Made by a program: the position numbers and the translations under genes
Notes under the pieces: generated by a model
What the model saw: the letters and a program-made list of their open reading frames with translations, nothing else
Told to the model about the DNA's origin: nothing
The model's database searches: none
Shown here: piece after piece, positions 8,244 to 16,761 of the stretch
Layout of the letters: every line of letters starts with the position of its first letter
Position numbering within the stretch: the first letter of the stretch is position 1
From: JBMNGW01 sp050950025
GTDB lineage: Bacteria; Spirochaetota; Spirochaetia; Sphaerochaetales; Sphaerochaetaceae
NCBI GenBank assembly: GCA_050950025.1
Contig: JBMNGW010000013.1
Location: forward strand, 124,001 to 188,000
Reading direction: 5' to 3'
Length of the DNA stretch: 64,000 nt

Positions 8244-9530
8244 CTAGAATATCTTATTTGGCAACCAAAGCACCATTTGTGGGAATACAATTATCAAAAT
8301 GAGAGCTACAATCATTGCTGGCAAATATCTAACACTTTCTCTTGTGACTGCTCCTACCGGGATATTTGCAACATCTGCTATAACAAATAAACAGATACCA
8401 AAAGGAGGGGTGATAATCCCAATAATTAAGGAAACGATCAATACAACACCAAATAGCACAGGGTCAATATTTAAAGCTTGTACCACAGGCATTAAAATTG
8501 GTGTAACCATCAGAATCGCAGCAGTTGTATCCATGAAGCAACCAATAATGAGTAAGAAAAAAGCTATAACAAAAAGTCCTACTGTTGGGCTAAAGGTGAC
8601 AATGGGTTGCAGTAAGACTTCTAACTGCTGAGGGAGGCCTTCCGAAGTCAAAATCCAAGTAAAAAACCCTGCCGTTGCGGTGATATATAAAAAAGTTCCA
8701 GCAGTTGACACCGTCTCTTCAAGAGTTTTCCAAAAATTCTTAAAAGTTAATTCTCTGTAGAAAATCCCTAATATTATTGCGTAATCAATTGCGAGAATCG
8801 CTGCTTCCGTGGGGGTTGCAATCCCCATATTTATACCACCTATAATAATTACAGGACAAAGCATGGGAAGTATCCCTTGAATAAAAGCTTTACCAATTTC
8901 TTTTTTGGGCACAATATCGATGGGCCAAGATTTGCCCTCTTCTGAAAAATTAGCTCGAATTGCAACATAAATCATTATAGCGGCTGCCATGATGATCCCT
9001 GGAATTATTCCCCCCATAAACATTCTACCAACAGAAATTCCAGCTGCCGCTCCAACAAGAATCATGTTAACACTAGGAGGGATGATAGGTCCTAGAACTG
9101 AAGATGCTGCTGTAATTCCCGCTGAAACCTCGCGTTTATATCCAGCTTTATCCATCATCTCAATTTCAATTTGCCCTAGTCCTCCCGCATCACCAACAGC
9201 AGTGCCGCTCATAGAGGCAAACATCATACTAGCTAGGATATTCGTATAGACAAGGCCACCTTTAAATCTTCCCACTATAGCTTGTGCCAACTTAAAAATT
9301 CGATTTGTTATTCCTGCCCCGTTCATCATTCTACCACTTAGTAAAAACGCAGGAAGAGCAATCAATACATAGTTGAACAACGGATTTGTTAATGAGTGTG
9401 CCATAAAATGAACAGGTACTGACGATGGGTTCACAAGAAAATATATAAGTGTTGGAATTCCTAAAGAAAATGGAACTGGAACTCCCAATAGAAGGCAAAC
9501 CAAAAAAATAAGTGTTACAATTAAAGTCAT
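8244..9530 (-). CDS. dctM: TRAP transporter large permease (DctM)
   Basis: The ion-coupled transport channel of a tripartite ATP-independent periplasmic transporter for an organic acid or sugar acid. It is 428 aa with about 12 hydrophobic segments. Family motifs include LLGVPVPFSLGIPTL near the N-terminus, SGTAVGDAGGLGQIE, the repeat-like IIPPSVNMILVG, and CFMDTTAAILMVTPILMP in the second half. Its start overlaps the dctQ stop by 4 nt. The substrate cannot be read from sequence; the linked enzymes suggest a hydroxylated carboxylate. Confidence 0.92.
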   Translation of the reverse strand: MTLIVTLIFLVCLLLGVPVPFSLGIPTLIYFLVNPSSVPVHFMAHSLTNPLFNYVLIALPAFLLSGRMMNGAGITNRIFKLAQAIVGRFKGGLVYTNILASMMFASMSGTAVGDAGGLGQIEIEMMDKAGYKREVSAGITAASSVLGPIIPPSVNMILVGAAAGISVGRMFMGGIIPGIIMAAAIMIYVAIRANFSEEGKSWPIDIVPKKEIGKAFIQGILPMLCPVIIIGGINMGIATPTEAAILAIDYAIILGIFYRELTFKNFWKTLEETVSTAGTFLYITATAGFFTWILTSEGLPQQLEVLLQPIVTFSPTVGLFVIAFFLLIIGCFMDTTAAILMVTPILMPVVQALNIDPVLFGVVLIVSLIIGIITPPFGICLFVIADVANIPVGAVTRESVRYLPAMIVALILIIVFPQMVLWLPNKIF

Positions 9531-10018
9531 GCTACCTCCCCCTTGATTCGCATACCTTTTACGTAATCAATCAGCTCATCTAAATACATGAGAAACATTG
9601 TTGCTGAAGCTACACATATTGCCATATAATACAAGTATTTGGGTATCCGCAAAGCCACGCTGACATGCAACATCATAGGAATCAACTTTAATGCTCCAAA
9701 AACCAGTAATACTTGAAACATTAAAATTAGGACATAGGTAATTACTTTAACAATATCCTGTAGCAGCTGCGGGAATTTCTTTATTAAAAAATCTACTGCT
9801 ATATGTCTTTTCTCATAAGTGGCACTTACAGCACCAAGGAAAGCCACCCAAATAAACAAGAATGTAGATAATTCTTCAGTCCAAATAAGTGGAGATTTAA
9901 ATCCTTTTCTTGCCACGATTCCAGAGGTAATAATAACTATTAATAAAAATAGAAAAAAAGAGCCTATTTTTTTGCAAACTCTATAGCAAACTTGATTAAT
10001 CTTTTTAAGAGAATTCAT
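9527..10018 (-). CDS. dctQ: TRAP transporter small permease (DctQ)
   Basis: Four-helix membrane subunit pairing with DctM. It shows helices near residues 20-40, 55-75, 90-115 and 130-150, and the DctQ pattern ARKGFKSPLIWTEELSTFLF followed by WVAFLGAVSATYEKRHIAVD. I start it at ATG 10018 (163 aa) because GGAG precedes it by 9 nt. An ATG five codons upstream (10033) has no ribosome-binding site. It overlaps dctM by ATGA. Confidence 0.88.
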   Translation of the reverse strand: MNSLKKINQVCYRVCKKIGSFFLFLLIVIITSGIVARKGFKSPLIWTEELSTFLFIWVAFLGAVSATYEKRHIAVDFLIKKFPQLLQDIVKVITYVLILMFQVLLVFGALKLIPMMLHVSVALRIPKYLYYMAICVASATMFLMYLDELIDYVKGMRIKGEVA

Positions 10019-10049
10019 TACAAAAGTCTCCATTTTTATAATTAGAAAC

Positions 10050-10079
10050 TTGTGACTCCAGAAAATACTGGAGCCACAA
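10050..10079 (-). terminator. intercistronic stem-loop between dctP and dctQ
   Basis: On the minus strand a 12-bp stem with one mismatch (arms 10068-10079 and 10050-10061, loop of 6) sits directly after the dctP stop. There is no U run, so it looks like an mRNA-stabilising hairpin or partial attenuator that keeps the binding protein more abundant than the permeases. Confidence 0.55.
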
Positions 10080-10093
10080 ACAATTTATCAGTC

Positions 10094-11104
10094 TTATTTT
10101 GCAAGATCTGAAATTTGCGCATACAATCCTGATTTCCACCATTTCCCTGATGCATCAAGACTCTCAATTCTTCTTATTAACATATCCCTTACATCGCTTA
10201 GGACATCCGGATCCATTGGTGTGACTGTTGCGCCATTTTGCTTCATGTTTTGTATTGATTGTTCAATTACTTCATTTATTTGTGCGCTGTACCAATCTCC
10301 TGCTTCTAAAGAAGCATCCACAAGTATCTTTTGATGTTCTGCTGAAAGTGAATCAAATTTCTTGTCATTAATCATAACCTGCATGCTGTCTCTGAGGTGG
10401 TTGGTTACAGTAATAAATTTACCTGCCTCGTAAAAATTCATGCTGTAAAGATTATCAATTGGACCTTCCGCGGCATCAACTACCCCTTGCTTTAAAGCCA
10501 AGTATGTTTCACCCCATGCTACTTGAGTTGATTTAGCACCAATAGCGCTAACAGACTCAACGTAACCAGTCAAATCTGGAATTCTTATAATAAGATCTTT
10601 GAAATCTTCTGTGGACTTAATTGGTTTTTTAGTCGAAAACGAACGTGGAGCTCGATACCAGTTGCTGGCAATTATTCTAATATTTTTTAGCTTGCGGAAC
10701 TCTTCCTCAAATTGTTTATTCAGTTCGCTATTTATGTAGTTTTTATAATGATTTGCATCTTCAAAAATAAACCACATTGCATCAATTGTTTTATCTTGAA
10801 GAAATGTCCCCATCCAACCCGCATCAACAAACATTTCTTGAGATCCCATGGTTACTGCTTCAATTTGGTTGGTGGCATTTCCCAGTTGACTGGCTGGGAA
10901 TATCTGTAATATTAAAGTTCCGTTACTTCTTTCTTTAGCAATCTCCGCCATTTTATATAGCGCTTTTGTTGATGGATCTTCTGTTGTTTGTATTCCTCCC
11001 ACTCTTAATGTTACTGGTTTTTGAGAACCAGCTTCTCCCCCTCCAGCAGCAAATAATATTCCTGCAATCATCAAAAAAGCCAAAACCAATGAAAACTTCT
11101 TCAT
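10094..11104 (-). CDS. dctP: TRAP transporter substrate-binding protein (DctP)
   Basis: Extracytoplasmic receptor that delivers substrate to DctQM. It is 336 aa with an N-terminal signal peptide (KKFSLVLAFLMIAGILFAAGG). The DctP domain shows LRVGGIQTTEDPSTKALYKM, LQIFPASQLGNATNQIEAV and the central VAWGETYLALKQGVVDAAEG, where the family's substrate-binding region lies; an Arg in LIIRIPDL is the usual carboxylate ligand. A purine-rich AAGGGGGA precedes the ATG. First of the three transporter genes in the transcript, consistent with higher expression. Confidence 0.9.
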   Translation of the reverse strand: MKKFSLVLAFLMIAGILFAAGGGEAGSQKPVTLRVGGIQTTEDPSTKALYKMAEIAKERSNGTLILQIFPASQLGNATNQIEAVTMGSQEMFVDAGWMGTFLQDKTIDAMWFIFEDANHYKNYINSELNKQFEEEFRKLKNIRIIASNWYRAPRSFSTKKPIKSTEDFKDLIIRIPDLTGYVESVSAIGAKSTQVAWGETYLALKQGVVDAAEGPIDNLYSMNFYEAGKFITVTNHLRDSMQVMINDKKFDSLSAEHQKILVDASLEAGDWYSAQINEVIEQSIQNMKQNGATVTPMDPDVLSDVRDMLIRRIESLDASGKWWKSGLYAQISDLAK

Positions 11105-11178
11105 ATAAGTCCCCCTTAAATTTCAATCTACAAATGATTGTTAATCTGTAGCAAATCTCATTGACATGTAATCTGAGT

Positions 11179-12060
11179 CTAAAGTCCTATCCCCAACATC
11201 ATTTTAACTTCTTCGGGAGTAGCAACTTCATTTCCTTCTTGTAAAACTGCACTATTTATCTTTGAAATGAGCTCGCAATTCCGTGGATTTCCCATTTCTT
11301 TATAGTGGTAATCTCCTAATCCTATCGCGATATTACCTCCCTTACGAAGAACATAAGGGACAAGATGCATAAGATTTCCCCCAAGGCAATTTACTGACCA
11401 ATAACACGATTCATCAGGAAGAACGCTTCTTAATGAATCAACTCCAATTTTTGTAGCAGGATGAGCTGTAATGTATTCTCCTTCGGTGAAATGAAAGAGG
11501 AAGTATCCAGGCTTAGTTATGAGCCCATCTTCTAAGAAAATCGCTCCTCTCCTAACAAAGCCCATGTCCCAACAGGTCATTTTTACTTTGATTCCTAAAG
11601 AAAGCATTTCTTTCGCACAGAATTCAAGAACTTCCGAAGTATTTTGATAAATTACATCAGCAGACTTGAACGTTTTGTTAAGATAATCGTAACGCTCTAA
11701 GTTGACACTTCCCATATCCAATGGAATTATGTCGGGCTTTGTTTCTGGATGTTTTGCTAATTCCGCTATTATCTTGATTCTATCAAACCCATCTTTATCA
11801 TTCGAATTAAACCCAAGCGTAGGAAGCAGAAGAATATCCGTTTTTTGCCTAATTGCTGTTATTATCTCTGCGTAAGCTTCCCAATGATTATTAGGTTCTC
11901 CTTCTTTTGTCCTCGCATGGAAATGTAATATTGATGCCCCTGCATCTCTAACTCTACAAGCATCTTCTACAATTTCTCCCAAACTCCATGGAACATGTGG
12001 ATTTACTGTTCTCATTGCATATTCATTAATACGAGCTTCTATAATTGTTTTTTTTACCAT
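11179..12060 (-). CDS. BKACE family enzyme (beta-keto acid cleavage, DUF849)
   Basis: TIM-barrel, zinc-dependent enzyme of the family defined by 3-keto-5-aminohexanoate cleavage enzyme. Members condense a beta-keto acid with acetyl-CoA and split it to acetoacetate and a new acyl-CoA. The 293-aa protein has the N-terminal INEYAMRTVNPHVPWSLGEI, the metal-binding pair ILHFHAR (about residues 45-51), the C-terminal region VRKGGNIAIGLGDYHY with the second-half glycines, and the closing ATPEEVKMMLG. The exact substrate is unknown. The operon (transketolase-like subunits, dehydrogenases, TRAP importer) suggests a polyhydroxylated beta-keto acid. The ribosome-binding site is weak. Confidence 0.82.
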   Translation of the reverse strand: MVKKTIIEARINEYAMRTVNPHVPWSLGEIVEDACRVRDAGASILHFHARTKEGEPNNHWEAYAEIITAIRQKTDILLLPTLGFNSNDKDGFDRIKIIAELAKHPETKPDIIPLDMGSVNLERYDYLNKTFKSADVIYQNTSEVLEFCAKEMLSLGIKVKMTCWDMGFVRRGAIFLEDGLITKPGYFLFHFTEGEYITAHPATKIGVDSLRSVLPDESCYWSVNCLGGNLMHLVPYVLRKGGNIAIGLGDYHYKEMGNPRNCELISKINSAVLQEGNEVATPEEVKMMLGIGL

Positions 12061-12982
12061 ATCAATTTTCTTTATTTGAATTAGGATTCTGCGATTGTCT
12101 TTTTTACTGCAGCCACGATGTCCTGCACTGACATTCCATAAGCATCAAGCAAGTGGTCTGCTTGACCAGATTCTCCAAAACAATCTTTAATTCCAATACG
12201 TGTTATTTTTACCGGATAATTCTCTACTGCTAATTCTGCGATAGCACTTCCCAATCCTCCAATAATATTATGATCTTCAACTGTTACAGCTCTTCCACAT
12301 TGCTTAAGAATTTCAATAATGCGTTCTTCATCTAATGGCTTGAGAGTAGATATATCAACGAGAGTGACGTTAATATTTTCCTTTTGTAATCTTTTTGCCG
12401 CTTCAATCGCTCTGTTTGTAATAAATCCACTTACAAATAAAGCTACATCAGAGCCATATTTTTCCAAGACTCGGGCTTTTCCAAATTCAAAAGGAACATT
12501 CTCATCATACACAACCGGTTCTTTTCCGCTACCGCATCTGATATAAACAGGCCCCTCTATTTCCATTGCCTTTTTAATTGCGCCATATACTTGAAATTGA
12601 TCAGCAGGGGTTAAAACAGTGATATTTGGAATGGCTCTCACAATACCTAAGTCTTCTATAAATTGATGTGTCACCCCCTCCCTTTCTCCTCCAAAAAGCC
12701 CCCCGTTAATTCCTACCAATTTTACGTTTAGATTTGTGTAAGCACAGTATGTCCGCATCTGCTCACAGGCCCTCATAGTTATAAAGCCACCATATGTTGC
12801 AACGAAGGGAATTAAACCAGTACTAGCAAGCCCACTTGCTACTAGCACAGCGTTTTGTTCCGAAATACCACATTCAACATATCGTTGTGGATATTTTTCA
12901 GCAAATTTTGTTGCCCGCATCGCGCCTAAGGAGTCAGCCGACACTAATAATGCACGAGAGTCAGTTGCAGCAATATCTAAAA

Positions 12983-12990
12983 GAGCTGTA
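12983..12990. repeat. left target-site duplication of the IS256-type element
   Basis: GAGCTGTA, identical to 14342-14349. Deleting one copy with the element restores the transketolase reading frame, which fixes the boundaries. Confidence 0.92.
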
Positions 12991-14341
12991 GGTAGCGTAT
13001 AATAAAGTTCGCAATTTGCAGGTATAGATTGAAAAAGGTCATGAGAGCATCCATACTAGCTAATAACGAAAAAAGACTAGGAGGACAAACAACTCATGAC
13101 CGACTCTCATACTATCAAAGAATTACTGGAAAAACTACTGTTGAATGATAGCAGTGATCCGTTACGATCAATTATACACCTGTTTTTGCAGATGATTATG
13201 GAATATGAAGTGGCAAACAAAGTAGGAGCCCAAAAGGGCGAGCACAGTACTGACCGATCTACCTATCTCAGTGGAACACGTCCACGGCGTTTTGACACAC
13301 GCTTGGGTACCATTAATTTAGAGGTGCCCAAGCTGCGTAGAGGGGGCTATGTACCCTCGTTTGTCAAAGAGCACCAAAGAAGTGAACGTGCTCTTATCTC
13401 TGTAGTCTGTGAAGCTTACTTGAACGGTGTTTCAACACGCAAAGTAGAGCGTTTGGCCAAGGCATTAGGCATAGAAAGTTTATCAGCAAGCCAAGTATCA
13501 CAGATGACTAAGGAGCTCGATGAGCGTGTTAGCGAGCTTAGAGATCGTGATCTTGAAGAAGAGTACGCTGTACTTTGGTAGATGCTCTGTATGAGAAGAT
13601 TCGAGAGAACGGTCGAGTTCAAAGTATGGCTGTAATGGTCGTTAAAGGCATTACAATGCAGGGAACGGCTCAAATCCTCGCTGTAGAGCCAATGTATAAC
13701 GAATCTGAAGAGACGTATCAAATACTGTTTAAAAGCCTTAAAGAGCGAGGATTAGAGCGAGTGTGGCTTGTTGTCTCAGATGCCCACCAGGGACTTAAGA
13801 ATGCAATTGCCAAAGAGTTTGTAGGTTCTTGTTGGCAACGTTGCAAAGTACACTTCATGCGCAACATCCTTGCCTATGTTGGCCATCATCATAAGGAAGA
13901 GTTTGCTTCAGCTCTTAAACACATTTGGCTCGCCCCAGATGAAGAGAGTGCCAGAGCCTATGCTCGCTCCTTTATGGATCAGTATGAAAATAAGTTTCCT
14001 AAGGCAATAAAGTGTCTAGAGGAGGGTTAGACGATTCACTGCAGTTCTATCAATTTTCCAAGATTGACCATCGTAAGATTGCTTCTACGAATACTTTAGA
14101 ACGACTGAATCGGGAGATTAGAAGAAGAACCAGAGTTGTTGGAATCTTTCCCAACTCTGACTCATATGTTCGATAGTGAGCTCACTACTCATTGAAGTAG
14201 ATGAAGAATGGCAAACAGGGAGGGCTTATATCAGTGTCCAAGTTTTAACAGAACAGAAGCAGATTATATTAAATAGGGTGGCTTAACTGGTGGAAGCTCT
14301 TATGACTGGCCTGAAAATTGCGAACACTACTGGACACTAGC
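12991..14341 (+). mobile_element. IS256-family insertion sequence, 1351 bp, complete ends
   Basis: The element carries one transposase frame flanked by imperfect 32-bp inverted repeats (12991-13022 and 14310-14341, about 23 of 32 positions identical, with a perfect 11-bp core GTTCGCAATTT). It is bordered by the 8-bp direct repeat GAGCTGTA. Length, single-ORF structure and 8-bp target duplication are typical of IS256. It lies in opposite orientation to the host transketolase gene. Confidence 0.93.
13096..14286 (+). pseudogene. IS256-family transposase (Mutator type), three frameshifts
   Basis: The 397-codon DDE transposase is readable across three single-base losses. One is near 13577 (GGG to GG before GTAGATGCT), one near 14029 (TTT to TT after GAGGAGGGT) and one near 14176 (TT to T after TATGTTCGA). 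The segments carry the family landmarks: the N-terminal RPRRFDTRLGTINLEVPKLR, the first acidic residue region at VDALYEKI, the second at VVSDAHQGLKNAI, and the Glu of NTLERLNREIRRRTRVVG. AGGAGG precedes the ATG by 11 nt. No substitution-type stop codons were needed to explain the breaks. Either the copy is inactive and was moved in trans, or the losses are sequencing errors. Confidence 0.88.
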
Positions 14342-14349
14342 GAGCTGTA
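14342..14349. repeat. right target-site duplication of the IS256-type element
   Basis: Second copy of GAGCTGTA. An unmutated pair suggests a recent insertion. Confidence 0.92.
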
Positions 14350-14380
14350 GCAAAAGCTTCTCTTGTTCCTTTAAATCTAT

Positions 14381-15205
14381 TCATTTTGACCTTCCAAGTA
14401 TTTTTATTGCACGCTCCACTTGTTCTTCTGTCGGAACTTTTTTATGCCATGAATTATCATCTTCCATAAAAGGTAAACCCTTTCCCTTGATAGTATTAGC
14501 TATAATAACGCTTGGAAGATTATTTACACTCTTGGCAGTTGACACAGCATTTAAGATATGCTCGACATTATGCCCATCAATTTCTTGAACATGCCACCCA
14601 AAAGAATCCCATTTCTCCCTGATTTCAGTTAGACCAGAGCACTCAAAAACAGAACCACCGCTTTGCCATCCATTTTTATCAACAAATATAATTAGATTAT
14701 CTAACTGGTGTTTTTTTGCAAAAAGTGCCGCTTCCCATACAGAACCTTCCTGAAGTTCTCCATCACCAAGAACGGCATACGTGTAGTACGATTTCTTTAA
14801 ATATTTTGCAGCTTTCGCCATACCACAAGCTATTCCTAGTCCATTGCCCAAAGATCCTGACGTCATATCTAGCCCAGGAGTTTTTTGCATTGTTGGATGC
14901 CCTTGTAGTGAACCATGCAAAGCTCGTAATGAACTATATTCATTCTTTGAGAAATAATCTTTGTTTGCTAAAGTGACGTATAAAGCGGGACAGGCATGTC
15001 CTTTTGACAAAATAAATCTATCCCTATCTTCCCATAGCGGCCTTTTAGAATCAATGTTCATTACTCCAAAATACAGGCTTGCTAAAATATCTATGCAAGA
15101 CATAGATGGTCCTGGATGGCCGTCTCCAGCATCATGAATCATTTGCACTACTTCTAGTCGCATATCATTCGCTTTTCTTGCTATTTCTTCATATTTATGG
15201 CTCAT
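14381..15205 (-). CDS. transketolase N-terminal subunit (split type)
   Basis: Thiamine-diphosphate-binding half of a split transketolase, which transfers two-carbon ketol units with its C-terminal partner encoded next. The 274-aa protein has GHPGPSMSCIDILASLYFG, FILSKGHACPALYV, the TPP motif GDGELQEGSVWEAALFAKK followed by IIFVDKNGWQ, and VIIANTIKGKGLPFME. The length fits the N-subunit. Stand-alone split pairs inside catabolic operons often act on unusual sugars (for example apulose-4-phosphate or sulfofructose), so the substrate here is open. It overlaps the C-subunit start by 4 nt. Confidence 0.9.
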   Translation of the reverse strand: MSHKYEEIARKANDMRLEVVQMIHDAGDGHPGPSMSCIDILASLYFGVMNIDSKRPLWEDRDRFILSKGHACPALYVTLANKDYFSKNEYSSLRALHGSLQGHPTMQKTPGLDMTSGSLGNGLGIACGMAKAAKYLKKSYYTYAVLGDGELQEGSVWEAALFAKKHQLDNLIIFVDKNGWQSGGSVFECSGLTEIREKWDSFGWHVQEIDGHNVEHILNAVSTAKSVNNLPSVIIANTIKGKGLPFMEDDNSWHKKVPTEEQVERAIKILGRSK

Positions 15206-15218
15206 TGTTACCTCTAAG

Positions 15219-16262
15219 TTATTTTATAAACAGAATTTTCCCTGCACCTTCAGATATTTGTTGAAAGGCCTTCTCATATTGATCAAAACTAAATTCGTGA
15301 GTTACAACATCTAATAAATTTACCTTTTTTGCGGCAATTAAAGATGCTAAATGATGCCATGTTGACCAAATCCGTCTACCAAATATTCCTTTCATAGAAA
15401 CACCCTTGAGGTTGATGTCTCTGGTAATATTAAGAGCAACTGGACCTCCTGGATGCCCAACAGTGACAACTCTCCCCTCCAACCGAACAAAATTGAAAAT
15501 ATTTTCATAAGCCGCAACACTTCCTGACAATTCAATGACAACGTCTGCACCTTTGCGGAATTTTGTTATTTTCTGGATTTCTTCTTCTGCATTTACTTCC
15601 TTAATATTTAAAGGTATCGCCCCTAATTTATGGGCTAAAGAAAGGCGATATTGATCTAAATCTGTGGCAATTACCGTACTGGCTCCTGCTATCTTTGCTA
15701 AAGTGATTGCAATCAGCCCAATTGGACCACTTCCATTTATTACAACAGTATCACCTGGTTGAATACATGCTTCTTCAACTGCCCTCATGGCAACTCCAGC
15801 AGGTTCGAAAAGAGCACCCTCTTTAAAGCTGACTTCATCTGGCAAAACAAAGGTTATTTTTTCATCTGCCACGGCATAAGGGGCAAAACACCCATTTGTG
15901 CTGGTTCCATAAATCCCCATGTCTGAGCAATTATGGGATTCTCCAATCTCGCACATAAAACATTTCCCACACGGAATATGAGTTTCTATAGCAACTCTTT
16001 GTCCAACAAACCGAGTTGAGACATCTTTTCCAACCTTAACAATGGTTCCTGAAAACTCATGCCCAATGACAAAGGGGAATTGCACATTAAATTTTTTTGA
16101 AAAGTCAACTGCATTTTGATCCCAATGGTAATAATGGATGTCGGTTCCACAGATAGAGGCGGCTTCAACTTCAATTAAAACTTCAGAAGGCTTGGGTTCT
16201 GGCACTGGAATTTCAAGATAATCAAGACCAGGCGTGGTATCCATTTTCACTACAGCTTTCAT
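15219..16262 (-). CDS. zinc-dependent medium-chain dehydrogenase (threonine/polyol dehydrogenase-like)
   Basis: NAD(P)-dependent oxidation of a secondary alcohol, probably the first step of the linked pathway. The 347-aa MDR protein has the catalytic zinc ligands in SICGTDIHYYHW and GHEFSGTIVKVG, a structural zinc site C-x2-C-x2-C-x7-C (CGKCFMCEIGESHNC), the catalytic Glu region ALFEPAGVAM, and the Rossmann motif INGSGPIGLIAI with an acidic D after ATD, favouring NAD+. It is closest in pattern to L-threonine 3-dehydrogenase, but family members also oxidise polyols and sugar acids. First gene of the operon; AAGGAG precedes the ATG. Confidence 0.85.
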   Translation of the reverse strand: MKAVVKMDTTPGLDYLEIPVPEPKPSEVLIEVEAASICGTDIHYYHWDQNAVDFSKKFNVQFPFVIGHEFSGTIVKVGKDVSTRFVGQRVAIETHIPCGKCFMCEIGESHNCSDMGIYGTSTNGCFAPYAVADEKITFVLPDEVSFKEGALFEPAGVAMRAVEEACIQPGDTVVINGSGPIGLIAITLAKIAGASTVIATDLDQYRLSLAHKLGAIPLNIKEVNAEEEIQKITKFRKGADVVIELSGSVAAYENIFNFVRLEGRVVTVGHPGGPVALNITRDINLKGVSMKGIFGRRIWSTWHHLASLIAAKKVNLLDVVTHEFSFDQYEKAFQQISEGAGKILFIK

Positions 16263-16761
16263 TCGCTATTCTCCTTAATAGATATTATGTATATCATAAA
16301 ACATATTATCTTATTACGATTAAAAGGCACAAATACCGCAATGTCAAGCTAAATTTATGTAAAATCCTAGATTATTATATGATGTTTTCATTAAATCGTA
16401 TTATCTTTGTAAAAAAAATTATAGCACGTTTCTGTGAAGCATCTCTGAATTCCATCTGCAAAAGACCGAACTGCAGTCCAATAACGACTTCGACGTAACA
16501 AACTAAAAGACTGAGCTTGCCTGTGTCTAAAAAATCTCATTTAAAATTTGGGAGAAAAATAGAAATAGGGGGGGGATGGTTAATAATCAAAGGAAATATA
16601 AAAATTATTTTAAACAAATCCTTTTGGTATACTTGAAACCTGGCTCTAAAGTTACGTACTAAACTGGTTAGTTTACTCACAGCCTAGTTTTTGAGCCAAA
16701 TAGACTACTTTGGGCAATGTGCGGCAATATCTCTCAAATTGCCTTCTGGCAACTAACTCTA
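16263..16761. other. 499-bp intergenic region upstream of the catabolic operon
   Basis: AT-rich. It must hold the promoter of the minus-strand dehydrogenase-transketolase operon, but no clear -35/-10 pair stands out. Visible elements are a 16-bp palindrome TAAACTGGTTAGTTTA (16660-16675), a run of eight G (about 16567-16574), and a small TTGCC/GGCAA hairpin near 16740 that could end the DUF92 transcript. No supported gene was found on either strand. Confidence 0.4.

Larger units (their letters stand above)
12081..14384 (-). pseudogene. transketolase C-terminal subunit gene split by an IS256-family insertion
   Basis: The main part runs 12990 to 12081 and the first 14 codons lie beyond the IS element at 14384-14342. 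Removing 12991-14349 (IS plus one target copy) joins EAFATA to LLDIAATDSRALLVSADS in frame and gives a 314-aa protein. It has the transketolase pyrimidine-binding half with the catalytic-type Glu in VECGISEQNAVLVASGLA, then a C-terminal domain (VTVEDHNIIGGLGSA). The restored start ATG overlaps the N-subunit stop by 4 nt (ATGA), confirming the split-transketolase operon structure. As sequenced the gene is inactive and the insertion is probably polar on downstream genes. Confidence 0.9.

Noticed and set aside
13096..14286. Programmed frameshifting of the transposase
   Set aside because: Three separate shifts, no slippery heptamer at the breaks, and IS256 transposases are normally single-frame.
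16430..16545. Minus-strand open stretch of about 43 codons in the 16.3-16.8 kb gap
   Set aside because: No ribosome-binding site and no family I can recognise; could be a transposase remnant but the evidence is too thin.
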